A stretch of 64,000 nucleotides of DNA, taken from NCBI GenBank assembly GCA_963693315.1, contig OY856186.1, positions 130,121,143 through 130,185,142 of the forward strand. Reading direction: 5' to 3'. Origin of the DNA: Diogma glabrata. Its lineage: Eukaryota; Arthropoda; Insecta; Diptera; Cylindrotomidae. The position numbers were made by a program, and so were the translations under genes. Below the pieces are notes generated by a model, which had not been told where the DNA came from, did not search any database, and was given only the letters and a program-made list of their open reading frames with translations. Every line of letters begins with the position of its first letter. The first letter of the stretch is position 1. Of this stretch, positions 1 through 12,425 are shown one piece after another.

Positions 1-59
1 TAAAGTACTATTATACAGTTAGTTTCTTAGGTGCCTTTGCGTGTCAAAACATAGATGCA

Positions 60-1267
60 ATGAAAAATGCTAGAAAATATGGTCGAAAATTCACTGAGTT
101 TCATTTTTATAGAAAACTCACAAATGCAACAAAAATTAAACGAGATTGGCTAATCTATTCACCGTCAGCCGAAGCAGTTTTTTGTTTTGTATGCCGTTTA
201 TTTGGTGATTTGAATGGAAAATCGCAAGCATTTTCATTAAAAAGATTCAATAATTGGAATAATTCATCACATTTCGAGGCATGAAGAGTCTAAGTATCAG
301 ATGACCAATAATTTTACATATAAAATGCGTATCAAAAATGAACTTACTTTCGAGAAATCTTTTAATAATACAACTAAAATTGCATCACGAGGACTTGCTT
401 TTCGTGGTCACGATGAAATTTTAGGATCAAAACACAATGGAAACTTTCTTGGATCTCTTGAATTATTGGCTAAATTTGATCCCTTTTTACAAAAACATAA
501 TTCTCGTTTTGGCAATAAAGAAAAAGGTACACTCTTTTCATGTAACACTGACAAATGATTCTTTTTTTATTATTCGGAATATTTTTAGGAAAAGTATCGT
601 ATCTTTCAAGCACAATTTGTGAAGAATTCATCTCTATCATGGCAAAACATGTTAAAAATCACATTGTTTCGGAAATTATAGAATCTCGATATTATTCGTT
701 TAGTGTCGATTCCACTCAGGATGTGAGCCATACAGACCAGTTGTCTTTTTGTGTTCGATATGTTAAAAGTAATACCATTTGTGAACGATTTATTTCATTT
801 ATTGAAATCGAAGGTCATACATCGAATTATCTTTTTGACATCATTATGAAATTCCACATTGAAAACGAAATAAACATTGATAATTGTAGAGGCCAGTCAT
901 ATGACAACGCTTACAATATGGCAGGTATTTATGGTGGCCTACAAAGATTGATTCGTCAAACAAATAAAACAGCAATTTTTGTCCCTTGCTCTGCTCATTC
1001 ATTAAATTTAGTCGGTAAATATAGTGTTTCTGGCAATACTGATGCAACTAAGTTTTTTGATATGGTTGAAAAACTTTATGGATTTTTCGTATATTCCCCT
1101 TTTCGATGGAATCGATTACAAGAACAATTAACCCAAAATAGCGAATACATGTTAAAGAGAGCAACTGGAACGAGATCAGGTCAGCGAGATCAGGTCAGCT
1201 AGATACGAATCAGTTCACGTTTTACATTCTTGTTATTTAAAAGTGTTGCATGTTTTAAAATCTTTCC
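60..1267 (+). pseudogene. hAT transposase (ZMYM1-like), 5' part, decayed
   Basis: Three consecutive frames together read as the N-terminal two thirds of a ZMYM1/DUF4371-type hAT transposase. Frame one (60-284) has the TTF-type zinc-finger region, with the block DWLIYSPS and then FCFVCRLFG. Frame two (about 275-545) has RGLAFRGHDE followed by NGNFLGSLELLAKFDPFL, typical of DUF4371. Frame three (555-1202) has the RNase-H-like core, including FSVDSTQD and PCSAHSLNLVG. Frameshifts lie near 275-285 and 545-560. A perfect 14-bp tandem duplication (1172-1185 and 1186-1199) shifts the frame again and gives the stop at 1202; beyond it a related frame continues to about 1267. There a separate element interrupts the gene, which resumes at 3189. 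The element starts left of the window. The family assignment is from remembered motif patterns. Confidence 0.85.
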
Positions 1268-1269
1268 TA

Positions 1270-3186
1270 CACTCAGAGAATTTTGTCATAAAAAATTATA
1301 AAAATAGCCATAAGATTAACAATTTGGTGATTATTATACAGCTAATCACAACTTGTGATTATTTTCACTGATTTCGGAATAATAGTCATTATTAAACTAA
1401 CAATTTTCGTTGGTAAGATTTACTAACAAAAAAAAATAAAATTTTTAATCTAAAAACGATAGCTTTTATATTAAATTAGAATTTGTTTAAATTAATGTCA
1501 GAATAGTTTAGGTTCATATCAGGTAGGCATTGGATAAATGGCATAAATTATTAGAATAATAATAAGTTGTCATTAGAACAACAGTAGGTTTATCAGATTA
1601 CTAATATGATGTTATTATATTAATAAAAGGATGTTATTAAATTAATAATAAGTTATTATTAAATTAATAATGGAACTTATATTTAACACTTTTTAAATAA
1701 AAGAGAAAATTAAAATTTTGTTTACAGTTTTATTTATTTCAATTAATTTTATTTAAGTTTTTATTAATTTAAGACAGTATAGTTATTACATTTTATTTTT
1801 TAAATTTATTATTTTTTAAATAATTGTTTTATAGGCAATATTAAATATAACTAAATAAAACCCCTGAATATGACCCGCAAGGTCGAAAAATTGGAGAAAA
1901 ATTTGCAACAATAAAATAGTTAATAATTAAAGAAGATTTTTAAGAAAGAAAAAAAAATTTTGGCTATAAATATTTAATAATTATATTTTATTTTAATAAT
2001 TTTTATTTTTTAAATATTCAAGCTTTTATTTTGATTTGAAGTATATTATATTTAAGTATTTTTTGTAACTTATATACGACCCCTTTACTTATAAATTTTG
2101 TATAAAATGTTTCGTTTTTAATTATTTACTTAAATTATAGATATTTTGTCTTAAGTAGTTTAAATTTTAACGATTTAACAAATAATATGATTTAACATTA
2201 ACATTTAACATTAAATGATTTAACATTAACAAATATTACTGATAAAAATTTGTAATTTACTACTAAAACCCATGACTTTTGGAAAGATTGCGTTCAAATT
2301 TGGAAAATTCTGCAAATTACACTGTAAATAGTAAAATTAGCTGTCAATCTGAAAATTTAAAAATAAATATATTAATTAAAGTTTTATTCGAATATACTAT
2401 TATACAGTTTTAAATACCAGTTTATAACCAAGCTGTGATCTATATTTCTTTCCTTTATTCCAAATTTCCGATGTAAGTTCTACTATTTCATTGAGTCTAA
2501 GTTGCTTGGTTCAGTCCCATACAGAGTCAATTGCAGCCCAACTATTCTGTTCATTAAACTGTTCAACTTTAACTATTTATTTTTGTTTAATTTCACAACA
2601 TTTTAATTTTTTTTTTATAAAACCAACCCACTTTTTCAATATTTCACTTAAAAATTATTTATTTAACTTTAAATTATTTAACAAAATACAAACATTTTTT
2701 AATGTTTTGTAGTCAGCGTCGGGATATATACTGTGATTCTTCTTAAGATTTTCTTAATTCACATTTAAAATAATAACCAAAGAATAAATTAACGTATGCT
2801 TTTATCAATCTAATAACCTAAGTTTTAAAAATAAGAACGTCCATAATTAATCTTATAAAATGGTTAATAAATTTAACTACAAAAATAATAATTTATGTTT
2901 TTATTTTAATAGCTCTACTTTAATAAAAAGATTTTTTATTTTAATGTCTGAAATCAATTTTTTAATGAGAATTGGTTATTAATTTAATCAGCAGTTCTGA
3001 ATATTTTAATAATATTGACCATATTTTTAATTTAATAAAAAGTTTTATTAAAATAATTTAAAGAAATATTAATCTAATTACTGTGACAATAACTTTAACA
3101 AAAATCGTAATTAGATTAATAAAATAACTTATTACGCCTTTTTAAAACGGGCGGTTATTAAATTTACTAACAAAATTCTCTGGGTG
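1270..3186. mobile_element. TA-flanked non-autonomous DNA element inside the hAT gene
   Basis: The ends are inverted repeats: 17 bp starting CACTCAGAGAATTTTGT on the left, and on the right a complement with one mismatch (CACCCAGAG...). Both are bounded by TA (1268-1269 and 3187-3188). Removing the element plus one TA makes the hAT reading frame run through without a break, which fixes both boundaries and the TA target duplication. The interior is about 1.9 kb of very AT-rich sequence with no credible coding region; the open frame at 2491-2712 is low-complexity. A subterminal hairpin pairs 3068-3081 with 3107-3120. TA duplication suggests mobilisation by a Tc1/mariner-type transposase, but the family is not identified. 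Confidence 0.85.
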
Positions 3187-3188
3187 TA

Positions 3189-4028
3189 CATGAGGAAAGC
3201 TTCAGTGATGATAACAAAGCGGTGGTAACAGGTTTGATAAAAAAAACTATGTCAATTCGAAAATATTTTGATGCTTGTCCTCTGGAAAAGTGTACAAACC
3301 AAGTTTAATTTTGTGAATCGAGCATTACAAAAATCTAATTTAACTGTCTCGGTGACAAAAAACTGTTTGATTCAATAGTTACAGATTTGGAAAATAAAGA
3401 TTACAACAAAATTTTTGATGATGCCTGTCAGCTTTTAAATTCTGTTTCATCTAATATTCAAACCGCAAATAATATTCAAACTTGCTCAACGTCACAAACA
3501 CTTTGTCTAGAGGAACAAAAAGACCACCTTGAAAAATCGTTGTTCAAGCCAATTATAAAGGCTTTTCTTTTCAATCTGAGAGAGCGTGCTAAAGATTATG
3601 AAGATCTAGATAGCCAGTACTCATTTTTAATACATTTAAATTTGATGAGTGATGAAGAGATTGCTAATTCTTGCGGAACAATAACCGCAAAATACCCAAA
3701 AGATCTCAATGCAAATCAATTGATTGACGAATGTCAATTTGCCAAAAATTATTTCACATTTGATAATTTAAATTATGAATCGATGTACAAAACAATGTTC
3801 AATAATAATCTTTCTACCACTTTTCCGAATATCGATATTTTATTACGAATGTTTTTATGCATGTTTGTGGATAATGTTATAGGCGAACGATCATTTTCAA
3901 AACTGAAGTTAATCAAAAGTTATTTGCGTAATACTATGAGTAATGATCGTCTGAACGATTTATCCATTCTTTCTATTGACAATGAGATTTTGGACGAAAT
4001 TAAATTCGATGAAATTATAAACACTTAA
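3189..4028 (+). pseudogene. hAT transposase C-terminal part with dimerisation domain
   Basis: This continues the hAT gene broken at 1267. The segment 3189-3386 contains a frameshift and a stop. From 3387 an open frame of 213 codons runs to the stop at 4026-4028. It ends in the hAT C-terminal dimerisation motif: FPNIDILLRMF, then GERSFSKLKLIKSYLR and NDRLNDLSILSIDNEI. This block normally mediates transposase dimerisation and closes the catalytic core. Together with the 5' part it represents one ancient transposase gene with at least four disabling changes, so it cannot make a full protein. Confidence 0.88.
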
Positions 4029-4079
4029 ATACAGAAAAAATGTAATTTTAATGATAAATATATTTCAAACTTGTCTGGT

Positions 4080-4165
4080 TTAAGTTTCTTTTTTGCTTCT
4101 GCTTGGGGCCCCTGAATTGCGGGGCCCTGGTGCGGTTGCTTTAAAACTTGTATGATAATCCGCCA

Positions 4166-4168
<3 letters not shown>
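4080..4168 (+). repeat. 3' terminal region of the hAT element
   Basis: A short GC-rich patch with two copies of GGGGCCC/GGGCCC is followed by AATCCGCCACTG ending at 4168. Read on the minus strand this begins CAGTGGCGGATT, the usual hAT terminus starting CAG. The following 8 bases are ATATATAT, so a target duplication inside the dinucleotide tract cannot be verified. The matching left terminus lies outside the window. Confidence 0.75.
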
Positions 4169-4687
<519 letters not shown>

Positions 4688-4887
4688 NNNNNNNNNNNNN
4701 NNNNNNNNNNNNNNNNNNNNNNNNNNNNNNNNNNNNNNNNNNNNNNNNNNNNNNNNNNNNNNNNNNNNNNNNNNNNNNNNNNNNNNNNNNNNNNNNNNNN
4801 NNNNNNNNNNNNNNNNNNNNNNNNNNNNNNNNNNNNNNNNNNNNNNNNNNNNNNNNNNNNNNNNNNNNNNNNNNNNNNNNNNNNNNN
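4688..4887. other. assembly gap (200 N)
   Basis: Exactly 200 consecutive N. A round number like this is normally a scaffolding placeholder, so the true distance is unknown. Open frames crossing it are artefacts. Confidence 0.99.
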
Positions 4888-6135
4888 GTGAAAATTGACA
4901 TAATCCAAACAATAAGATTGAAATTAAAGCCTACAAATATTTTTTAAAAAATAAGATTGAACCCTAATGAAAAACATATTCATTAATTCTTTATAATATA
5001 ATTTCTTTTCAAAAAAATTTTTTTGCTTATCCATATTTGAGATATAAAATATTTATTTTTATTATTAATTTCTTCTTTGATGTCTACATATTTTCTATCA
5101 CAAGGAAAACACAAAGAATATTTTTCTATTTGCTCATTTATACAATTTTCCCTAGATTAAAGAAATAAACCGCTTGCAAATATAAACAACGGCTGTGCTT
5201 ACGCACCCGTATTATCTAACAACCCCTTTCTCCTGTGTTTTTTTCGTTATGGTTTGTTTACTTAAAATTAAAAAAGAAGACAAGAAAATAGTTTATTTCG
5301 ATTCTTATCTATACTTTTTTTTGTACTTTGTGAATATTTAAATTTTCATTACACTAACAATATCAAGTCAACATCATTCAGTGAATACAAATTAAATATC
5401 TCTATAACATTGTAAGCGTTAAAATTGAAAGTATTACAACAGGAGAAAGGACAAAAGTTACGACTATGGAAGTGACATTTTACTTAAAGTTAAAATGAAA
5501 GACAAGTCAATCGTAAACATTAGTACAAGAAAATTTATTAAGATAATAAAAGTAGATAAACAAAATTGCATTCAACCAAAGTACTTTGACTAAAAGGGAA
5601 AATTTTATTTTAATCATAAAGTTATCAGATTGAATTTTTTTCACAATATTTTAGATATGATGAAGCTTAATATGATTCTGTATGAAATATTTAATAAAAA
5701 ATTGTTTGTTTATTGAAGCAGTGATGTTAAACTAAAGATTAAAGATATAATTTTAAAAGATTAAATTCATTGAATAATCCGAAAGATGTTGTTGCTTAAA
5801 TGTAATTAATTATGTTCGAAATTGTGCACAAAATTAAAAAAAAGTAAAAAAGTTAAATTTGTTTTAATTAAACGCGAAATATACCTTTTAAGACCCGAAT
5901 GAGAATTAAAAATTCAATACAACATGTCTTTTATATTTTTTTTTATTGACGATGGACATTTTCTTTAAATGTCTAAGAGGCAAATTAATCGGGAAATGCC
6001 TCTTTGGCCACTCTCTTAAACTAATCGTTCTGCAAGGACATAGTTTTACAACGATGCATTTGGACAGCAAATGGATGGGGAAACTCTGACGTTCTCACAC
6101 CTCAAAATTAAAAATAATAAATAAAAACTATGGGG
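4888..6135. other. AT-rich sequence with no recognised feature
   Basis: No ORF of meaningful length or composition, no terminal repeats and no RNA-gene signature seen on either strand. Confidence 0.5.
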
Positions 6136-6542
6136 CATTATTTTACAAACCGTACACTTTTTTAACTGACAAATTTTTAAAAGAATTTCTAATAGGAGCT
6201 AAATTGCATTTTTTTCCAACGTCACATATGGGAAGGGACCATTTGATGGAGGTGGTGGTAATACGTTAAAACGACTTACTGCTAAAGCTAGTAGGCAAGA
6301 AGGCTAGAAGTTAGAAATCTACCTTTAATAGAACTGGAGTTATGAATTTTTGAAAATAATTCTTTAAGCGCAAAATCACGAAACTTTCGAATCTTGGATC
6401 CACTCTATTTTCCAAAAAGAAAATCCTCGAACACGTACGTATATATATCTTTCTTTGACATAGAATTCGTTAAAAATTTTCAGCCAAATCAAAAAAGTGT
6501 TGGCCAGATTTTGTCCAAATCTGTACGGTTTGTAAAAGAATG
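6136..6542. mobile_element. MITE, ~407 bp, TIR containing TTTTACAAACCGTACA
   Basis: The left end (6136-6156) and the right end (6522-6542) are inverted copies differing at one position: CATTATTTTACAAACCGTACA and, on the minus strand, CATTCTTTTACAAACCGTACA. The interior is non-coding. A clean target duplication is not evident, so the exact outer boundary may be a few bases away. Confidence 0.65.
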
Positions 6543-6548
6543 ACTGCT

Positions 6549-6678
6549 ATGCAAATATTGCTAATAAAATAAAATGATGACGAAAAAGTACTAATTGATA
6601 CTAATACTAATACTGATACCCAATGCAAATATTGTTAATATATTAAAACGATGACGAAAAAGTACTAATTGTTACTAA
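6549..6678 (+). repeat. local ~75-bp direct duplication ahead of the hexanucleotide array
   Basis: The block ATGCAAATATTG..., through GATGACGAAAAAGTACTAATTG and into ACTAATACTAAT, occurs twice in a row (from about 6549 and from about 6623). The first copy has only three hexamer units before degenerating to ACTGATACCC. The second leads straight into the long array. It looks like the founder arrangement of the TACTAA expansion. Confidence 0.75.
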
Positions 6679-7262
6679 TACTAATACTAATACTAATACT
6701 AATACTAATACTAATACTAATACTAATACTAATACTAATACTAATACTAATACTAATACTAATACTAATACTAATACTAATACTAATACTAATACTAATA
6801 CTAATACTAATACTAATACTAATACTAATACTAATACTAATACTAATACTAATACTAATACTAATACTAATACTAATACTAATACTAATACTAATACTAA
6901 TACTAATACTAATACTAATACTAATACTAATACTAATACTAATACTAATACTAATACTAATACTAATACTAATACTAATACTAAAACTAATACTAATACT
7001 AATACTAATACTAATACTAATACTAATACTAATACTAATACTAATACTAATACTAATACTAATACTAATACTAATACTAATACTAATACTAATACTAATA
7101 CTAATACTAATACTAATACTAATACTAATACTAATACTAATACTAATACTAATACTAATACTAATACTAATACTAATACTAATACTAATACTAATGCTAA
7201 TACTAATACTAATACTAATACTAATACTAATACTAATACTAATACTAATACTAATACTAATA
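6673..7262 (+). repeat. (TACTAA)n hexanucleotide array
   Basis: About 98 tandem copies of the 6-bp unit TACTAA. Only two visible substitutions occur: CTAAAACTAAT near 6984 and CTAATGCTAAT near 7195. The resulting 209-codon frame (LILILI...) is an artefact. Such homogeneity implies recent expansion or turnover. The array ends where the inverted arm of the ~450-bp repeat begins. Confidence 0.97.
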
Positions 7263-7440
7263 AATTTCTCTGGTGATCCCTGTTTTGTTATACTCTAAAC
7301 AAACTAGTATTGAATAACAAACATATAACAAACACTTGCGTCTATTGACACATAATCAACAATTAATTCAGTAAATTACTTGTGATATAACATCACCCTG
7401 ATGGAAAATATCGCATCAAGAATAATATGAGAACTGAATC
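7262..7440 (-). repeat. ~450-bp repeat family, inverted partial copy
   Basis: The reverse complement of this stretch matches the tandem copy starting at 7468 (GATTCAGTTCTTATATTATTC, then ATGTTATATCACAAATAATTTA and GATTATGTGTCAATAGACAC). It lacks about 30 bp containing the CTTCTTCTCACCGATATGAG segment. With the next copy it forms an imperfect head-to-head palindrome centred near 7454. Confidence 0.85.
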
Positions 7441-7467
7441 TTAAAAAATGATGGTGCGAATTATGAA

Positions 7468-8335
7468 GATTCAGTTCTTATATTATTCTTGATGGGATAT
7501 TTTCCAACGGGGTGATGTTATATCACAAATAATTTAATGAATTAATTGTTGATTATGTGTCAATAGACACAAGTGAAGACCAGTCATCTTCTTCTCACCG
7601 ATATGAGTTTGTTATTCAATACTAGTATGTCTAGAGTATAACAAAACAGTGATCAACAGAGAAAATAATTGACTAAATCTGAATCTATTAAATATATGTT
7701 TATGTAAATTTTTTGTTTTTTATACTTCGCTAGAGTTGTAACCTAATTTTTGGTTTATATTTAGCGTTGACATTTTTTGGTAGTTTATCTAGTCGGCTAA
7801 CCCTGATGAGAATGTTAAACTTTTTTAAAGTTTAAAATTTTATCATTGGTTCAAAACTAGATCGGTCGGAAATTGTATGGATTGCAAAAAGCTTCATAAT
7901 TTGCACCATAATTTTTTAGATTCAGTTCTTATATTATTCATGATGGGATATTTTCCATCGGGGTGATCTTATATCACAAATAATTTACTGAATTAATTGT
8001 TGATTACGTGTCAATAGACACAAGTGAAGACTAGTCATCTTCTTCTCACTGATATGAGTTTGTTATTCAATACTAGTATGTCTAGAGTATAACAAAACAG
8101 TGATCACCAGAGAAATTAATTGACTAAATCTAAATCATATATGTTGATGTAAAATTTTTGTTTTATTATACTTCGCTAGAGTTGTAACCTAATTTTTGGT
8201 TTATATTTAGCGTTGACATTTTTTGGTAGTTTATCTAGTCGGCTAGCACTGATGAGAATGATAAACTTTTTTAAAGTTTAAAATTTTCTCATTGGTTCGA
8301 AACTAGATCGGTCGAAAATTGTATGGTGTAATGAA
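7468..8335 (+). repeat. ~450-bp repeat family, two tandem copies
   Basis: Two direct copies start at 7468 and 7919 (spacing 451 bp), both with GATTCAGTTCTTATATTATTC. Shared landmarks in order: TTTTCCAACGGGGTGATG or its variant, GTCAATAGACACAAGTGAAGA, TTATTCAATACTAGTATGTC, GCTAGAGTTGTAACC, TTTAGCGTTGACATTTTTTGG, a hairpin (TAAACTTTTTTAAAGTTTA) and GATCGGTCG. The second copy is cut near 8335. No ORF is preserved. Further copies lie at 11.86-12.43 kb and, rearranged, at 24.3 kb. Confidence 0.9.
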
Positions 8336-8435
8336 GAGCTTTCTCATTGGCGAACCAATGAGAATGGCATAGCAGGCTGCGTACCTAGAGTAAGTTTACG
8401 CCTTAACGACTAAAGCTCAGTCCTCGTGGATTTGA

Positions 8436-8600
8436 TGGAGTAATACCTGCCGCTTCAACACAAATGCAGAAATGTACGCAATTTACGAAAAGATACAGAA
8501 ATGGAAAAAAAATACGAGTGGAAAATGGAGACTCTGGCGACCCCGTTTGCGAAAGACCTACGATCAGCGCGTCCAACCCCCACAATCATTCCCATACGTC
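8436..8600 (+). repeat. dispersed repeat, copy A
   Basis: This stretch matches the reverse complement of 51395-51560. Shared blocks include CCTGC(C/T)GCTTCA(A/G)CACAAAT, AAATGTACGCA, CAGAAATGGAAA and GGAGACTCTGGCGACCCC. Downstream (8590-8750) is a CA/TC-rich tract of imperfect CACACTCACA motifs, paralleled by the GT-rich tract beside copy B. The two short open frames here are overlapping and not obviously genuine. The family is unidentified. Confidence 0.8.
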
Positions 8601-8759
8601 CACACACTCAAGCTTCATACATGCTAACATTCACCCACACACTCACATATTCTCACATTCTTACACCGTCATTCCCAGACTCCCACTTTCTCACATCTTA
8701 CACACGCTCACACTCAGCATGCAATCACAAATACATATAGACACACGTAAAATAATCTA

Positions 8760-11700
8760 AGGTTACTCAAAGGGAAAATCAGGATTTCGAAAATTATGGA
8801 TTCCTACAAAAGAAATATGTTGATTTTACTTTTGAAACGAGAGCAGCACTATTCAACAAAGCATGAATTATTGCGACCACTTCTACAGCTACCACCAATA
8901 TATTAGTATTACTAACTGGTATAGAAGAGAAGGTAGTCGATCAATAGGTCGATTTCGGATAAAAGGTTCGAAGAAATAAATGTTGGAAGAGCTGTTTATG
9001 GTAGTACGGCAGCAAGGATGGTATACATTGGAATTACACTATAATAATTTAAATCAATTATTAGTACCCGGAATCTTCTAATTAAATCAATCAACTATTT
9101 AAAATCCCCGTCGAGGAAGAAGCCAACCGAAGCCAAGATAAAATAATGGTAGATAGACGGGAAGACATTGTTTGTTGGTGGATAGTATGAGTAGGTGGTT
9201 CGAAAAGCCGGTAAACCAGATAGATAAATAAACAAATACAAACAATCAGATCTTAAACATTCGATGTCAACTGAGTTGAGTTTCGGGTCATAATGATTAA
9301 ATATCCCATTAATGTTATTGACCAAACTGTTCACAGGTTCCGCAACTGTTGGTATGAACCTTACAAACGGATGAGGTGGTGGATGTAATCCGAAACGACA
9401 AATATATTTTTCCGTACTCGAATAACTATGTTGATCAAAAAAAAATCTTGTAATAACAACCCAACGATTCCTTCCGTCATGGCTGTAGGTTGGTCAGGAC
9501 TTGCACTTGGAAGAACTGACTTAATAACGCTAAAACCAAAAAAAAACTCACCAAGAAGACCAACTTCGATTAACGTAGTCATGTTTGACATGAAAGCAAA
9601 CATTCTATTACATTTGACGATAAACATGTATCTTATTTTTTTGGTATATTTTTTTTTACTTTTATAAAGCTTCAGTTTCTTCTATGCGACCATCATCCAT
9701 AGTTGACTCTTTCTTTCTAGCATACCCTCAAATAACTTGATATTTGCATTTGTGATAAATACTACTTTATATTTAGTTAGTTCATACAAAAATTGGACTG
9801 ACAATTGTCAGTTTATTTTGCGCGCGAAAGGTCAAGTTATGATGTTGACCTTTTATACCGTTTGTAATACCGCTTTGACCTTCGCCCACATGGTAATGTA
9901 AATGAAGTATAATCCCAACATTGACTCAACTTACATACAGACACCTGTCCACACGCTCGAGTACTCATACAGATTCACACTTATGTATATATTAAAAATT
10001 ATGAAACTCACCTCATGGCCAGGTCCCCCTTTCCAGTCCTTCAATTCCCGTTCAGCACATCATCACTGTATCGGCATGTAACATTTAATCTCGGGTCATA
10101 TAACCCCACGGTGAAAAATTGCAAAATAAAACAAACCACAGCAAATAGATATGTAACTTCGTTGTTTAATTTATAATTTGAATATTACACATATACAACT
10201 AATCGGACAGCACATTACATGATAATCATTTGTACAATAAGCCTTAGGGCATTAATAGCATATTTGGTTAATTTTCAATTTATATCAATTTCGATCACAA
10301 TATTCAATCCCGATATAGGTTGATCAAGTAATAATAAATATAATTCCTTATTTCTTATTGCTTTAAGTTGCACCTTCATATAAAAATTTCGTGGCTTATT
10401 CCACTATCATGTATTATCTTAATTCTTAACTAAACACAAAAAATGATTCGATTCTCAAAATGGCGTTCTTTTGTAACAAAAATAAACATGCCGTAGGTGG
10501 TTACACTTATAATCTATTGAACAGTTAAATTGTCTTAAGGACGGCACAAACACATATCAGAAATTCTTTTCGTTTTACTAATTTTTTTCTTTTAACTTTA
10601 ATGTTAACTATCTACACTATTAATAAAGTAATAGTGCAATGAAAAATAAACGCGTACTCAAGATCAATTATTTTGGCACAAATTTTCAAACATTAACAAT
10701 AGGCTTACTAACATTTTTTTATTTTTTTCACAATATCACAGCGAAAGATTAGACCTCTTCAAGGTCAGTTTTGCGGTACAACCACATATGCATGGTTTTA
10801 ATCATTCCTTGGATTTCACTAATTGGTATTATAACAATAAACTGGATTAACTGACTGTGCACTACTATATTCAATTAATATCACATATGAATCAGCACCC
10901 ACTAACAAAACATTAAGTTGACATCCACAGGTTATAAAATAAAAAAATCGCCGAAATTCCTGCCAATTCATCAGGCGTTGATTTCCATTGTTCGATCTGT
11001 CATTCAAACAAAGCAAAACGAACAGCTGTTCACCAAAATTGTGATAATAGAATGAGAGTAAGAGATTAAGAGACCGAGCTAGTATAGTCATCTCTTTTTA
11101 TAGCAACCTTTAACTTCGAAAAATTCGAAAAAAATGTTGCGGATGAAAGGAAATTAATTTATATTATGTTAATAAATGATAGGACCTTTTTCGTTAAAAC
11201 AAAACCGTTTGTTATTTTGTAATACACAATATTGCGCGACAATTTAACGAAATAAATTATTTCCAAAACATTTGTAAGAAATATCAATGTATTAGGATGG
11301 ATTAAACGTAAGTTTAATCGATTTAATGATGGTTATGTATTACGAAATAACAACTTACAACAGTATTACAGCAAAATTTAGATCCATAACGGAAAGATAA
11401 TTTGATAAAAATACCCATATAGGAAATCGAATACAAAACTGATTGTAGGATAATAATTTTTGCTGTTGCGACGATTGGACAAATATGCACAGCTGTTTTG
11501 AGGTTTGAAAATTTCGTTGACCAAGTATGGTTAGTGTCCGGAGAATTCAAATTTTAGTAGTATGGTAAAGTAATGCGGGTGAAAACGCAGTGTGAGTCAA
11601 TAATAGGGGATTGCCCTATTATTCAATAGGTCAATAATAGGGGATAAGAGAAATATTATTGTTAATTATTTTATGCTAAGAACAAATTCATGTAACGGAA

Positions 11701-11861
11701 ACTATATGAAAACATGCCTATAGATTGTGGATGGATGAGAAACGATTATGAACTACGTATGGAAAGCAAAATTGTGAATTATGAGAAAACAAACATTGAA
11801 TAAATCGGGAACTTTACCGCTCTACATTATCATACTCCAGTCTACATAACAATGGATTACA
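8760..11861. other. mostly unique sequence, no gene established
   Basis: Composition is less extreme than the surroundings. Several 75-90-codon open frames occur (9095-9334 minus, 9361-9627 minus, 9428-9667 plus, 10819-11091 minus) but overlap one another and show no family I recognise. The minus frame 10819-11091 is preceded by TATAAAAAG at about 11092-11101, a possible TATA box. A perfect 10-bp-stem hairpin (AATAATAGGG and complement) lies near 11600-11625. Exons of a host gene could be hidden here but cannot be shown. Confidence 0.4.
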
Positions 11862-12425
11862 AAAAGATTCATAACATGCACCATAATTTTTTAGATTCAG
11901 TTCTTATATTATTCTTGATGGGATATTTTCCATCGGGGTGATGTTATGGCACATGTAATTTACCGAATTAATTGTTGATTATGTGTCAATAGACACAAGT
12001 GAAGACCAGTCATCTTCTTCTCACCGATATGAGTTTGTTATTCAATACTAGTATGTCTAGAGTATAACAAAACAGTGATCACCAGAGAAAATAATTGACT
12101 AAACCTGAATCTAGTAAACATATGTTTATGTAAATTTTTTGTTTTTTTATACTTCGATAGAGTTGTAACCTAATTTTTGGTTTATATTTAGCGTTGACAT
12201 TTTTTGGTAGTTTATCTAGTCGGCTAACCCTGATGAGAATGATAAACTTTTTTAAAGTTTAAATTTTTTTCATTGGTTCGAAACTAGATCGGTCGAAAAT
12301 TGTATGCATTGCCAAAAGTTTCATAATTTACACCATAATTTTTTAAGATTCAGTTCTTATATTATTTTTGATGGGATATTTTCCATCGGGGTGATGTTAT
12401 ATCACAAATAATTTACTGAATTTAT
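11862..12425 (+). repeat. ~450-bp repeat family, one full and one partial tandem copy
   Basis: The block starts with ATTACAAAAAGATTCATAACATGCACC. The unit start GATTCAGTTCTTATATTATT is seen at 11894 and again at 12347 (spacing 453 bp). The second unit is cut near 12425 after TTTACTGAATTTATT. All landmarks of the 7.5-8.3 kb copies are present in the same order with scattered substitutions. Confidence 0.9.

Noticed and set aside
6669..7298. 209-codon open frame LILILI...
   Set aside because: Translation of the TACTAA hexanucleotide array, not a gene.
7795..7875. CTGATGAG...GAAAC arrangement in the ~450-bp repeat suggesting a hammerhead ribozyme
   Set aside because: The core-like words occur in several copies, but stem I cannot pair with the sequence after a plausible cleavage site, stem II is interrupted by bulges and stem III would be two base pairs. 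The CTGATGAGAA word is also explained by its own inverted partner TTCTCATTGG.
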